Source: Lindgomyces ingoldianus (taxonomy: Eukaryota > Ascomycota > Dothideomycetes > Pleosporales > Lindgomycetaceae). Taken from it: a stretch of 64,000 nucleotides of DNA. The stretch's first letter is position 1, and every line of letters starts with the position of its first letter. The stretch lies in assembly GCF_010093535.1 (NCBI RefSeq), contig NW_022985184.1, positions 337,993 through 401,992 of the forward strand. Direction: 5' to 3'. The translations under genes and the position numbers were made by a program. Shown here one piece after another: positions 13,611 through 25,600 of this stretch. A model generated the notes under the pieces. That model made no database searches and was not told where the DNA came from. It worked only from the letters and a program-made list of their open reading frames with translations.

Positions 13611-13642
13611 TTTGTATCGATGGAGGCACTGAGACTCTTAAT

Positions 13643-14023
13643 TGTCAGATTGAAGCACTGTTTCTGGGCTTCCTGAGATGAATGATGGGTTTAGATATGA
13701 TGTATGGGATAATTGATTGATTGTATTAATTGTCTTATCCTATTTCTCCTTTTTCTGCTCTACTCGTGTTGCTCGGCTTTTTGTTCTGCCGATCCGAGTC
13801 CCTCGCGCACTAGCCCTATGCGCGACCAGCTTGCAACATGCTGCAATTTGCTGCAAAATGCTGTAACATGCTGCAATTTGCTGCAACATGCTGTAAAATG
13901 CTGCAATTTGCTGCAACATGCTGCAAAATGCTGCAACATACTGTTCGAGCTTATTGCTCGTACTATGTAGCAGCTTTCGTCAAACGTTCCTCCTGTCTTG
14001 ACAGTAGGTGCGCATATCTGACA
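13643..14023 (-). repeat. Copia LTR (right; 5' LTR) with an internal 10-bp tandem array
   Basis: 381 bp, bounded by TGTCAGAT and ATCTGACA. Between about 13830 and 13940 it holds roughly eleven copies of a 10-bp unit TGCTGCAANN (endings AA, CA, TT). The array creates artificial open frames with cysteine/asparagine/leucine repeats on both strands that should not be taken for genes. Confidence 0.93.
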
Positions 14024-14593
14024 TAGGTACGTTATACAAAAATCAACAAAATTCTTGGCGCTCTACGTGATTGCTCTCCTTCCCTTCTCATTTCTGACCA
14101 CAACAACACATTGTAAATCTATAAGAGTCCTATAGTATTATCTCTCCTATATGTTAAATCTTTCTCTACCTTTGCTCTTAATTACTATTACGTCGTTGCT
14201 AAGATATAATATATAAGGGCTGTTATTCTACTTTTCTACAATTTTAGAGGGCTCGCTTAATAATTTTTGCAAAATGTTACAAATCTGCTCTTTACAGCAG
14301 CATCTCTTTCTAAAATAGAATATACATGTTAATATGACCTAGAGAAGAGCTTATAGAACGGGGGGTATTATTTTGATTAAGAAATATATTTGCGTTAATG
14401 AGATATGAAAGAAAATGCAAGTCTCGCAGAGCGCCAAGACATCCGTCGATTTTTGCATACGCTAAATAATAATAGATCCAAGCCAAGCACTCGATGCCAC
14501 AGCCCAGCACCCCTCCGTCTTCATCACCGAGCTGCTGTGCACCTCTTCAGCCCTATCACATCGCATCCCGATAGTACACCACATAACAGTGCC
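14024..14593. other. Intergenic region upstream of the phospholipase C gene
   Basis: AT-rich to about 14400, then normal composition. It starts with the 13-mer TAGGTACGTTATA, which also forms the end of the Fot1-like TIR at 10289-10301. No gene is recognised. An ATG at 14405 is in frame with the phospholipase C but is unlikely to be its start. Confidence 0.6.
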
Positions 14594-16327
14594 ATGTCTG
14601 AGCTTATCTCTGGAATCGCGAAATTGAGTCCTTTCTCAAAGGTAAAGAAGGCCGTGGACGACGATGATCTCGGTGAAGAGACCGACGCCAATACAGTTGC
14701 GGGCGGCGGCCACGCTGCGCGACCAACGGCCATCACGAAAGAACGGCTCAGGGTCAGCCATGCCCTGAAGTCCTTCTTAGTACATGAGGGTGTTCTAGCC
14801 GAAAGAGATGCTGGCTTGGATTCGGATTCGGATCAGCCAACTGAAGGCCTTCGCGCTCTCCTCAACGAGCCTCACGTCAACGTGCCTACAGAAGTCTCAG
14901 ATAGATCACATCCTCTACCTGACTACTTCGTCAGTTCCAGTCACAATACTTACCTGGTAGCTCACCAACTCTTTGGAGCATCCAATGCTACTGCATACGA
15001 GACCGCTCTTTCTACCGGCGCTCGCTGCGTCGAAATCGACGCGTGGGATAACGATGACGACAACGAGGAACCAAAAGTTACTCACGGGTACACGCTCGTG
15101 TCGCACATCCCATTTCGAAAGGTGTGTGAAGCGATCCGGGATGTTGTCGATAAAGAGACCGCCGTGGCCTCCAACCCTGCACCAATCATGCTTTCTCTAG
15201 AGAACCATTGCTCTACCCATGGCCAACTCCGGCTTGCGCAAATAATGAAAGAAGTATGGGGAGACAGACTCCTAAGCAAGGCCATCCGCGAAAAAGGGAC
15301 TCGTGAGGAAGAGGGTGGTGAGCATGTTACACTTGAGGAGTTAGGGTCAAAGATCATTGTTATTGTCGAATATCACCTCCCAAACGAGGCAGCCAGCAGC
15401 GACAGCAGCGACAGCTCTGAGGACGAAGATGAACGTAAAGATCACCAAGCCTATAAAGACCAGAGAAGAGCAACCAATGCTGGCACTATCATTCCGGAGC
15501 TTGCAGAATTGGGAGTGTATGCTCAGTCCGTTAAACCTGCCAACACCTCGTGGTTTCAAAGCCAGCTTGAGAATCGGCCACACCACCATCTCATCAATGT
15601 CTCCGAAACAGGTCTGAAAGCCTTCTTACCTGCTCAAAGCACTAAAATTGCTCGACATAACTCTAAACACCTTATGCGTGTGTTTCCAAAGGGGACGCGC
15701 ATCTCCTCAAAAAATTTGAGTCCTGTTCCATTTTGGGGTGTTGGAGCTCAGATCTGCGCTATGAACTGGCAAACCTTTGGCGCGCCAATGCAACTCAATG
15801 AAGCGCTGTTCAGTGGATCCGACGGCTATGTATTGAAGCCTACGGCCCTTCGAGGGGGCGGTAGCGGCAATCTGAATACAGGTCGAAAGAAGAAGCTTCG
15901 ACTTCACATCGGAGGCGCAACAGATATTCCGATCCCGGCAAAGCGCGACACCGACGATGTGATCAGACCATACCTGACCTGTACTTTGGTCCACCCCAAC
16001 GACCTAGCAAACAGCCCCACGAAGCGTAAGACTGCTCCATATAAGCCGCATAAGATCACAGGGTTTCTTCATCGCGAAAATCCTGCGCCAACTGATCCAT
16101 TGTGGAAGGAAACGCTGGAATGGGAATACGAGGACAATGAGCTGGTGTTCTTGAGACTCCTCATCAAAAGCGACGATAGCTTCGCAAGCAACCCAACGTT
16201 CGCGGTTGCAGCACTTCGAGTATCGTATGCTGCGCAGGGGTGGAAGTTCATTAGGATGCTAGATCTAAAGGGTCATGAGACAAAGTGTTCGCTGCTCGTA
16301 AAGATTGAGTTAGAGGACGTGTTCTGA
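14594..16327 (+). CDS. Phosphoinositide-specific phospholipase C (X-Y-C2)
   Basis: A single-exon gene of 577 codons. The enzyme would hydrolyse phosphatidylinositol 4,5-bisphosphate to inositol trisphosphate and diacylglycerol at the membrane. The X box starts near residue 108. Both catalytic histidines are visible: His117 in SSSHNTYL and His164 in VTHGYTL, with CVEIDAWD between them and the calcium-site motif LSLENHC after them. An acidic Ser/Asp/Glu-rich linker (about 270-290) separates it from a Y box that ends near QLNEALFSGSDGYVLKP. A C2-type domain fills the C terminus. No PH domain or EF-hand is evident, so it is compact. I prefer the ATG at 14594 (MSELISGIAK) because the 63 codons upstream, from 14405, look like leader DNA. 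It is intact, and its GC content and codon use contrast with the adjoining transposon. A link to the nearby biosynthetic cluster is not indicated. Confidence 0.9.
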   Translation: MSELISGIAKLSPFSKVKKAVDDDDLGEETDANTVAGGGHAARPTAITKERLRVSHALKSFLVHEGVLAERDAGLDSDSDQPTEGLRALLNEPHVNVPTEVSDRSHPLPDYFVSSSHNTYLVAHQLFGASNATAYETALSTGARCVEIDAWDNDDDNEEPKVTHGYTLVSHIPFRKVCEAIRDVVDKETAVASNPAPIMLSLENHCSTHGQLRLAQIMKEVWGDRLLSKAIREKGTREEEGGEHVTLEELGSKIIVIVEYHLPNEAASSDSSDSSEDEDERKDHQAYKDQRRATNAGTIIPELAELGVYAQSVKPANTSWFQSQLENRPHHHLINVSETGLKAFLPAQSTKIARHNSKHLMRVFPKGTRISSKNLSPVPFWGVGAQICAMNWQTFGAPMQLNEALFSGSDGYVLKPTALRGGGSGNLNTGRKKKLRLHIGGATDIPIPAKRDTDDVIRPYLTCTLVHPNDLANSPTKRKTAPYKPHKITGFLHRENPAPTDPLWKETLEWEYEDNELVFLRLLIKSDDSFASNPTFAVAALRVSYAAQGWKFIRMLDLKGHETKCSLLVKIELEDVF

Positions 16328-16601
16328 GTTCATAATACTCGCAATCGGCTGGGACCTATTAAGAGACTCCAAGCTGGTCCTCTTGAATTATTGTTGGATC
16401 TAAATTCAGCTAACTTCTGGAGCCTTTCTCGGATCACGTGATTTTGAGTCCCTTACTCATCTGTCCTTGTTTCTCCCTCTGTCTATCATGAAATTTCATG
16501 CTTCAAATTCTGAGATCTCTCCTGCCGTCATTCGCTTCCTTTCCTCATTTTGACGTCCTCATGGGTGGTGAGACTCTCACTTAGGTATGAGGCTAAGCCT
16601 A
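16328..16601. other. Downstream flank of phospholipase C
   Basis: Unique-looking intergenic DNA ending at the CCCCATCA target site of the hAT-like element. No gene seen. Confidence 0.5.
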
Positions 16602-16609
16602 CCCCATCA

Positions 16610-17581
16610 CAGTGTGTCCAACCGTTAGTACACCTAATAGTACAGTACTGCAGTACAGCGATTTTGGTCACGTACGTACGTACAGGGCATCTACTCAGTA
16701 TACTGTACTATACATGAGGCTGCTGTACTAACTGTTTACAGTAGTTATATAGGATTTTTGGTAGTTTTAGGCAGTTGAAGGCAGGTTGCTAAGGGCTAGG
16801 GGGCTCGTGTTTGGAGATTAATGCGGAGAATGCTGTTAGTGCCTGTTTTGTTAGCAATCTTCTAACAAATTTAGCAACTATGCTATCTACCTTATTCTTT
16901 TGCCTATTATGATGTCCTAATTCTTATTCTAATTAATAACGCGGTCATCTTAGCGTGTTACTACCTCGCAGGCCCCATCCTCGCGGGCCTCATCCTCACA
17001 TGCCTCATCCAGCCGTTCTGCCACCCAGATATATCATGCTGCCTCATCCTGACGCTTAGAGAAGGCCCGCATGGCCTTACCTAGCCTATCTAGGCTGTCC
17101 TCGCGTGAAGCAACTCCCTTAAAGCATATGCAAGATACCTAGGCTAAGGAGCACCTAAATAATGCCTGCTATAACGTTAGAATCACCTTTAAGATTAACA
17201 TTGCCCTAAATTTCCTATTAATCTTAGCAACCTTATGTAAGTGCGAGCAGTGCTTCTTACAGGCTAAGAAAACTATTACAATAAAAAAGAATTAACTATT
17301 AGTGTTAATAATAGAGGCTCCTTAACTGCAGAAGAATTAGTTACATAACATTACTGTTACTAGTAAGATTAATAACTGTAGATCTTATAAGGGGTATTAT
17401 AACTTTCTAATTAAGTATAGTCTTAATCTTTAGCGCAATTACTTTATAATACTTTAGTTACTGTATCTAAACTGTACACTAACGTCATCTCCTCTGTACA
17501 GTTAGTTAGTAACAGCCAACTCTTCCGTAACTGTACTATACAACCTCCAAAAGGCTCCGTAACTAACGGTTGGACACACTG
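16610..17581. mobile_element. Non-autonomous hAT-like element (972 bp) with 8-bp TSD CCCCATCA
   Basis: The left end at 16610 reads CAGTGTGTCCAACCGTTAGT and the right end (17562-17581) is its exact inverted copy. The flanks 16602-16609 and 17582-17589 both read CCCCATCA. An 8-bp target duplication and termini starting CAG are hallmarks of hAT transposons. The interior is AT-rich in its right half, has no long reading frame and no recognisable transposase, so the copy must depend on an outside enzyme. The intact ends and exact duplication suggest a fairly recent insertion. Confidence 0.88.
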
Positions 17582-17589
17582 CCCCATCA

Positions 17590-19662
17590 AACCCCACACT
17601 CCGACACGCGGCTCCCGAAGCCGCAAGCCACGGGTGTAGTTAAATCACTCCAACTATATCCTGGACACTGCAGGCTCTGGGCAGAGAACCCTTTGACTTG
17701 GCCAATAGGGTCCTCTGGATGAATATAAAAATTAGGGTAGACCCTTTTCAGACCTAGTGTTCAAGTAGAAAAGCACACTCTCTAGAGTGGATGAATACCT
17801 TGAGACTCAAATCGGCCACCCTAGCCACGTCCATTGCTCTATTAAACCACAGCCATAATGTCCTGTACCTAAACCCTCCAGTTCGAGCCCTTGCTTTTGT
17901 GAAGGGTTCTCAACTCGATCTTTTCATCACAGTCGCCAATCCATACAACAGTGTAGGCACGCACCTTAAGGGCTGTGTACATTGACCTAGCATCACCCTG
18001 TTAAGTGATTAACACCCATCACTCGAAGCTGAGCAAATGCGCGATGGCGTCCAAGGTGATAAAAGACCCTCATCCACGATCCAAACCATCATCACAAAAT
18101 CTCCAAGTCAACTTCTTTTCTTTCCTTCTCTAAAATCTCATCAGTGATTCCAACGAGGCGTAGTAATGTACGATTAGGTAATTTTGTGTACGTTCGTACA
18201 GCAGTGAGGATGAGAGGTAGGGGTACGTATTGTAGCCTCGAACCCTTCTACTCCTCTAGAATTGCTATACCACCCTTTAAAATGGAAATATAATATATAC
18301 TACGCACTGTACCTAGGGAACTATTAGACGTACAGTGCAGCTCATGAACTGGGTACTGTTGTACTAAGCACGTGGCCATTACGGTTCACTTTGTACGGAC
18401 CGTAGTACGCCCTATTGGAAGCCCTGAGTCTCATATAGAAAGCGCATAGTTCAATACTCTTGAGGATATTTGTTACAGTTTCCTAAAACTCTCATCGAGT
18501 CCAGCGTTTTGTTCTTTATTCATACTGCGCTCGCTCGAACTTGCAACGCTTCTCCCCGCCGCCTCCATTTGCATACTCTTTCGTCGTAGAATCATGAAAA
18601 TAGTATTTCTAAGATGGAGCCACCTACATTATGAAATGTTTCTTATATGATCCCAGTAACGACAAGAATCCCAACGGTATTGCCGACTGCCTCGAGTACT
18701 TCGAAGACTTCGACGTCTCCCTAGGTCCTAGAATAAAGCCAATCTTACTGAATCGTTCGTGGCTACTTCCATAAGCGCAATGCTAGGATGGAATGCCTCT
18801 CAAAGCGACTGGATAGAAGCAACGGAGAACCCTCAAATCGAAACCAGATTCCCGTGGCTTGACCAAAAATTCTAGTTCCATTCGTTAGCTGAAAGGGCGA
18901 TAGTCTATCACATTGTATAGGCGTAGCAAGCTTCAATAAGGCCAGCATGTGATGCTTTACTTGCCCAAGGCCGAAAATTCCCACACGGACAGATAAATTA
19001 ATACTTACGGTACCAGAAAACTAGATCCTTAGTAGAACCTAGATTCTATAAAGAATAGCCTTTTGATAGTGCCAGGTGTGCAGAACTAAGAGCTGTGTAG
19101 AAATAGGTTACTTAAATTTATCTTTTAAAGTAAACATATAGAATGATGTAGTAGCTTATATAGTACTAGTAGCAGCTAAAAGAAACTGGCACTACTTTTA
19201 AAATACTACAAGAATTAAAAAACTTCATGTATGACTTATAAATTTAATAACAAGATTTTCTGCTACATTAATTATTACGATTGAGCTATCGTTGCTTAAG
19301 GGTCGAAGTGGCAAGGCATATTAATATATAGGATTATTTCCAATCGCGATAGAGTTATTGTAACATATTTCGATAATAATCATTTTTAGCCACATTGGAA
19401 GAATCGGTTCTCACTCGCACCGTCCTAATGTACCATCAATAGTCTAGCTCATGGGTTAGTAGCGTATGATGGCGCTCAATCACGGCCACAATCGAAACAC
19501 AAACGAGCACCTTAATAGACAACACACTGAACAACTGTGGAGGCAGGAAAAATGTACCTAATGTATCCTTACAAGATCTTTGCCATCCCCGGGCACCTAC
19601 ACCCCTGCATCCGTAATAGAATTTGTTTACGACGCTTGTTGATTAAATTCCCGGAGACAAGG
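17590..19662. other. Intergenic region downstream of the PKS gene
   Basis: About 2 kb with no convincing gene. Short open stretches at 17791-17985 (plus) and 18763-18984 (minus) show no domain. 19020-19400 is AT-rich. A 48-codon frame from the ATG near 18631 is too short to call. Confidence 0.5.
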
Positions 19663-22600
19663 TTATACATCCCCATTCTCTTTCTTCCTCCAAGTCATTC
19701 GAGACTCTCTTGTAACGAGTTCTGCAAGCTCTGTGATACTTTCCGTGCTCCTCAGAGCAAGGAGGGAAACGTTTGCTTGCAGGTATGCCCCAATCCAATT
19801 CCTCAGCTCAACAGCCACCAATGAATCCACACCATAGCTGTCAAGACTCCGCGCGGCACTGAGATTTTCGAACGCAATGTCGATCAGCTTACTCAACTGC
19901 TTTAAGATGACTGTGGAGAAGACTCCCACAACTTCTTCAACTTTCATGGCAGGTGAGATTGTGCTAAGCACATCGGTGGTAGCCCCGGGTCGAACCGCAT
20001 GCGACGATTCCTTTTCGTAAAAGTGCGCAAAGGTCAGACCTGCTGTCCAGGTGGGTTGGCCGGACCCGGCGTCATTCGAGGCGGGTGCGAGGCCAATGGA
20101 CGATTGACTCAGAGACGGCTCTGGACCCAATGGATTGGTGACAACATAGTCCAAGTGCGCCAGAAATTCACGGACGGCAACAGTGTCGAAGCCGCGTTTC
20201 TTCAATGAAGCGGCTACAGCCGGATTTTCGCTGACGAAGCCATCTTCTGCCACAACGCCGACATTAATGGAGTGAGCAGGCAGACCGAGAGACGTCCGAT
20301 ATCGTGCCAAACCATCCTGAAAGCTGCACCCTGCGGCGTAATTGGACTGGCCCAGATTCCCACTCACGGCAACAATGGACGATAGCATGACGAAAAAGTC
20401 TAGGTCTTTGGGGAGGTGATGGTGAAGATTCCAGCTTCCTGTGACTTTTGGGTCGATTGCCGCAAACCACTTTTCGACTTCCATGTCTTCAAACAAAGCA
20501 TCCTAGGATGTGCTGTCAGTGGGAGCATAGGAAGAGAGATAAGGGGAAAGTCTACCTGGAGAACCATTGCTGCCTGAATGACGCCGCGAATCGGAAACCT
20601 AATATCGGCAACAAGTCCCTGCACTTGCTCTTCGGAGCATACATCGCAGGATTTGAGAATAACGGAAACCCCTCGATGTCGCAAGGCCTCGACCATCGAG
20701 TGGCCACTGTCACTAGACTCGATAGACCGTGACGCAACCACAATGTTCTTAGCACCCCGGTCTGCCAGCCAAGTGCATACGCGTCGACCAAGACCGCCAA
20801 GGCCTCCGATAACGAGATAGGTAGCGGAACTTTGAAGAGCTGCAGCTGCTGGGCTGGGTGGTACAATCTAGCAAGTACATAGTATCAGCATGGTCGGATC
20901 CATTTGCTCTCCAAGGGTAGCAACTTACATTGACCTTCTGGTCGGCGCGCACGGTAAGCACTAGTTTCCCCGTGTGCTTACTGGCTTGCAAAGTCCTGAA
21001 CGCGGTCTCAATCTCATTGATTGGCATGGTCTGGACCGGCACGGTGGTAATTGCGTTGGCGGAAAGGAGCTTGAACACTTCATGGAGCAACCGTTTTGCA
21101 AGAAGCTTGTTCTCCGTAATCACCAAGGCCAAGTCAGCGTATGCGAAACTGACATTCTTGAGCAAGAATTCCATGGGCATCAACGCGTCGTTCATCAGGT
21201 CCTTACGTCCAATCTCCACGAATCGCCCAAACGTTGCCACCACGTTACACGAGGCGCGAAACATATCACCGCTCAGAAAGTTCAGAACAACATCAATTCC
21301 CTTCCCGTTCGTGTGCTTCATGATCTGGTCGCGGAATGCGACAGTCCTGCTCGAGAAGATGTGGTCTGCTGGTATTCCATAGCGTTCCATCAGGGTGCGT
21401 TTCTTCGCTTCTGTTCCAGCCGTAACAAAGATCTCTGCGCCTATGTGGCGCGCCAGCATGATGGCAGCTTGACCCACTGCCCCAGCTGCCGAATGAATCA
21501 GAATGCTCTCGCCCCTTTGCAGACGTCCCAAATCGACTATGGAGTGATAGACCGTGATCCACACAATGGGCACGGACGCAGCATCCTCGAAAGTCATGTG
21601 CTCTGGAATGTGATGGCAGCAATCTCCATGGACTATCGGCCAATTTGTGTAAGATCGAGAGTAGAGAGCGCAGATGCGATCCCCCACTTTGAACCGGCCT
21701 GCCATGTTAGAACCTACCTCGACCACGATCCCGCTGCAATCATTCTGCATTTCCGTTATGCCCTCAAGTTGCCCTGAAGCTATCAAAACGTCCTTGAAAT
21801 TGATGCTGGCAGCGCAGAGCTGGAACTTGACATCGTCTGGACCGACATCCGGCCGATATGGGTCGTGCTTCCATCTGATGGTTTCAACCAGACCTGGAAT
21901 TGCCGTTTCCGCAATGAGAGAACTTTTCGGATCCAGAAAAGGCGCCAATTTAGGAGGTAGAAGTCCTAGTGTGCCGTAGATATGATTGCTCATATTAGGC
22001 TGGGGCAGTACTCGGGACACAAAGAGTTGCTCTCCATTCCAGAAGAAGTCCGTTTCGATCTTATCTTGAGCTATAGAGAGATCGAAAGATGGGCTTTGTA
22101 CAAGAGTTGCAAGCACTTCCGCCATTGAAGCGACGTCTTGTGCTGGAGAAGCAAGTTCCAGGGTTATGAATCGAGTCTCGGGGAGCTCCATCCGCAGACA
22201 TCGGCAGAGTCCCTTTACAAGCGATCCACTTGAACGTGTCTTTTCGTCCATTGCGCTCGAGATAAAAAGAACGACGTCCGAAGAGATAATATGACGTTGG
22301 ATGTTGTACCAATCCTCACCGGGCAGGCTAACACCTAAACGATCGCAAATGTCAGGGAGGAGTATAGAAGCCTTCCGCTCTGTACACGAAGCTGAAAGTT
22401 CGCACAAATTCACCATCTGATCACCTAGCAGGAGCTGTAGTCCCTGCACAGTGTGTGCGCTTTTTGGTTCTGTCGTTGAGCTCGCGAACACATGTATTCG
22501 AGGCCCGTCTTGCACTTTTGGTGGCCGTTTGGTATTGGCGACAAAAACACTGATGGAACCTCCCTCGGAGAATGTATAATCCTCGAACACGGGAGTCACA

Positions 22601-25600
22601 TTGTCGAAATCATTTTGCACAAGCTTTGCTGACCATTGATCAGCGGAAAGGAGGGGTGATGAAGTTCTTCCTTCTTCACTTCCTGCCCACCAACCTTCGA
22701 ATGCTCCAAATATGAAGTTGTAGAACAATCTATCCTGGGTGATCTCCATCAGGATCAGCTTGCCGCTAGGACGAAGCAGTGAAGCAGCGTTGGAGATCGC
22801 TGAGGAAATTGACCTGGTCGCATGGATAACGTTAGACGCGATGATGATATCGTAGCTCCCAGCCTCAAAGCCCTGGGTGGTTGGGTCGTCTTCAATGTTG
22901 AGGACTTGATAAGAGACGGTGTCATCAAAATCGGCCAAAACGTCCTTCGCTGCATCAAAAAAGCCGGCCGAGATATCCGTGAAAACATACTGGGAAGCCA
23001 TCACTCGACCCGAGCTCCGGAGGGCTGTCAATATCGGTAATGATGCCGACGCACTGCCTGCGCCGATTTCTAGCACTCTCATTTGGGGGCGTTGGCGTCC
23101 GTATTCAGCGCAGTAAGCTGCTATCTGTGCGTAGCAGCGGCGACAACGCTCTTCTGAATATATCCGGCCCAGTAGATTGTCCTCAAGGAGTAACGAGATT
23201 GGTTGTACCGTTCCCTTCAACAAACTTGTCAAATTTGGCCCAAAACGAGAGATGGCTGCAAAGGCAGGATCACCATCTTCACATAGTGTGTCCTTGCTGA
23301 TGTCAACTGCGTTGAAGGTGGACATGGTTTCCTGCATCCAAGAGAACCAAAGTTTCCGATAGCCATCCGGGATTTCCTCGACTGAGAGTTCACTCAGTGC
23401 ACACCGGATGTGGGAAGCAGCAAGGGAATCCAGTTGTCGATTTTTCTCCAGTATGCTTCCTCGGCCTATTATTGACCCGCATTGACGTTTTATGTAATCT
23501 TTAGAGGCGTAGTCCATATGGGCCACCCAGCTCAAAGTGTGGCAAATACCACGCTCACTCTGGGCTAGTGGGCGCATGTCGCTAATACGTGTGGCTCTCA
23601 CTCCAGATGCTGAGATGATCGGTTTCGTGTCTGTTAGCTCATTCCGAAAAACTTCCACGTCGAAAGCCAAGCCAGCGGATGTTCTTTGGGAATAGCAAGT
23701 GAGGTCTGTGACCGAAGGGTCTACACTTTGACCAGAGATGACAAGCTGTTTGATGAATGTGGGAACCACAGTCGCCCTGAATCCATCCTCCTCCATCAAG
23801 ATTCCGTAGAGGCCGTGGAATAAACAACTGTCAAGGACCGCGGGGTGAATCCAATATGCATTGCGCTCGGTCTCCGTCGGACTGCTCATAACACTCGGTG
23901 ACCTGATAGTAGCGAGGGAGCAAGTACTGGTTCTTTCAATGCTCACAAGATTGTCGAAGGGACTGCTCCAGTCGAGGCCGAGTTGCTTGCTCGTATAATA
24001 GAACTTCTCTGCCTTGAGCTTTTTTGCATTCTTAGGTAACTGAGCGCGAGAGGTCTCGCTGTAGCTTGCTGTCTGAAACCCTTCATCAGGTTTGTGGTCT
24101 GTAGCCAATTCGACGCTTACCAGAGCACGACAATGCTCTGTCCAGTTGTTGTTATCCGTGACACTGAAAATCCGCAGCTCCTGCCAGGTTTTGGAAGAAG
24201 TCCTTGCTGATTGTGTCTCGGGCCGAAGGCTCAATGTCAACTCGACGTTTTTCCTGTCATCAGACAAAACGAGAGCTTGACCCAGGCAAATGTTGCGAAA
24301 GGCAATTTGCTCAAACCGTGCCGCCGGGTTTATGCTCAGGACACTCTGCTGTATCGCTTCAACGCCCATGGCGATGTAACCCGCTCCTGGGAAGACAACT
24401 TGCCCCTGAACAACGTGGCCTCGAAGCCAGGCCACTTCTTCAAGGCGCAGATAACGGCGCCACTTTGGCTCAATGGAGTTTGAATCCGATGTAGGAACCC
24501 CTAAGAGCTCGTGCGGAAGGCACCTCCTCTGTCTGTACGCTCTAGATAGCCGACTTTCATGCCAATAAGTTTTAGAATGATCAAACGGATAGGGAGGTAG
24601 GTCGGTAAGAAGAGTTGGGGCCGTTTTAGCGTATCCCGTATTTGGAAGTCTGAGATCGACTTGAACTCCTGCCATGAACAGTGTCCGAAGGGCACCAAGT
24701 ATAGCGAAGTCGGCCCTCACACCTCTTTTCAAAGTACCAACGTAGGTCGTCTTGTTTGAATTCTGGAGAGTCCGCGATGTTTGCTGAATTGGCCCTTCAA
24801 GTTGTGTGTGAGCACCTATCTCCTGGACAATATCAATTCTTGAGGTGCCGCGTTGAGTAGTCCACATCTTCCTGAGTGCCGTCGAGAAGAGCACGGGGGA
24901 GACGAGGTTGCGGACCCAGTAATCCTTGTCGATGTCTCTTGCGTCAATTTCCTTGCCTGTTAACGAAGAGATCATAGTTGTTGACCGAGTCCCCTCAAGA
25001 CCTTTAAGACCATCCAGTGACTCGGCGTATTCTTGCTGGATGTGGAGCATTTGGTGCGAATGATAAGCTGCGCCACCCGTCCGCAGCTTTCGATTAAACA
25101 AGTTTCGCTGCTCCAGCTCCTTCTGCAAACTGTCGACTAAGCTTTCGTCTCCAGAAACCGTGACATTGGACGGACTGTTGTAACATGCTATTCTTAGCCT
25201 CTTTGATGAGCCTTCCACCAACCGGAGGACGTCTTCAACTACTTCAGGCGCTGCGCCGACGGCCATCATAGCACCAGGACGATAGTCGGTTCTGCCCAGG
25301 AGCACGCTTGTCAGACGACCTCGGTGATATGACGCGCGCATCGCGTCCTCAAAAGAGATGAGTTTTGCGCAGTAAGCAGCCGCAATCTCCCCGCTCGAAT
25401 GTCCCACGACTAAGGCAGGAGTAACTCCAAGCTCCTCCATCATGTCGACCAGGGCAAGTTGGATGGCTGTAGACAATGACTGGGCAATTTCGGGCTCGCT
25501 GACCCTAGACTCTTTCTCAGATCGCATAAGCTCAGCAGCCATGTCCCAAGAGCATCCCAAGTGGGCTAGACACTGCCCTGCGCGTGTTAGAGACTCTGTG

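Larger units (their letters stand above)
1..14023 (-). mobile_element. Ty1/Copia LTR retrotransposon, RIP-degraded, split by a nested Gypsy element
   Basis: Two copies of the same LTR bound this block: 1-91 (cut by the window edge) and 13643-14023. The LTR ends are TGTCAGAT and ATCTGACA, a TG..CA inverted pair. The element reads on the minus strand. A gag-like start lies just inside the right LTR (13610 downward), the 3' end of pol lies near the left LTR, and the purine run TGAGGGGGTG (minus strand, about 92-101) abuts the left LTR as a polypurine tract should. Without the Gypsy insertion the internal part is about 4.8 kb, a normal Copia size. The centre is AT-rich and full of stops, while the LTRs and about 270 bp next to each LTR keep normal composition. 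The outer target site duplication cannot be checked because the left LTR is truncated. Confidence 0.88.

Noticed and set aside
13830..13940. Possible CRISPR-like array
   Set aside because: The 10-bp units are directly adjacent without spacers and lie in a eukaryotic LTR.
13713..14026. Cys/Asn/Leu-rich small open frames in the LTR
   Set aside because: Produced by the 10-bp tandem array within a Copia LTR; the same happens at 47733-48105.
14405..14593. In-frame N-terminal extension of the phospholipase C from an ATG at 14405
   Set aside because: The 63 codons show no domain, and the ATG at 14594 gives a normal compact enzyme.
18631..18777. 48-codon open frame downstream of the PKS
   Set aside because: Too short, no homology recognised and no splice partner.
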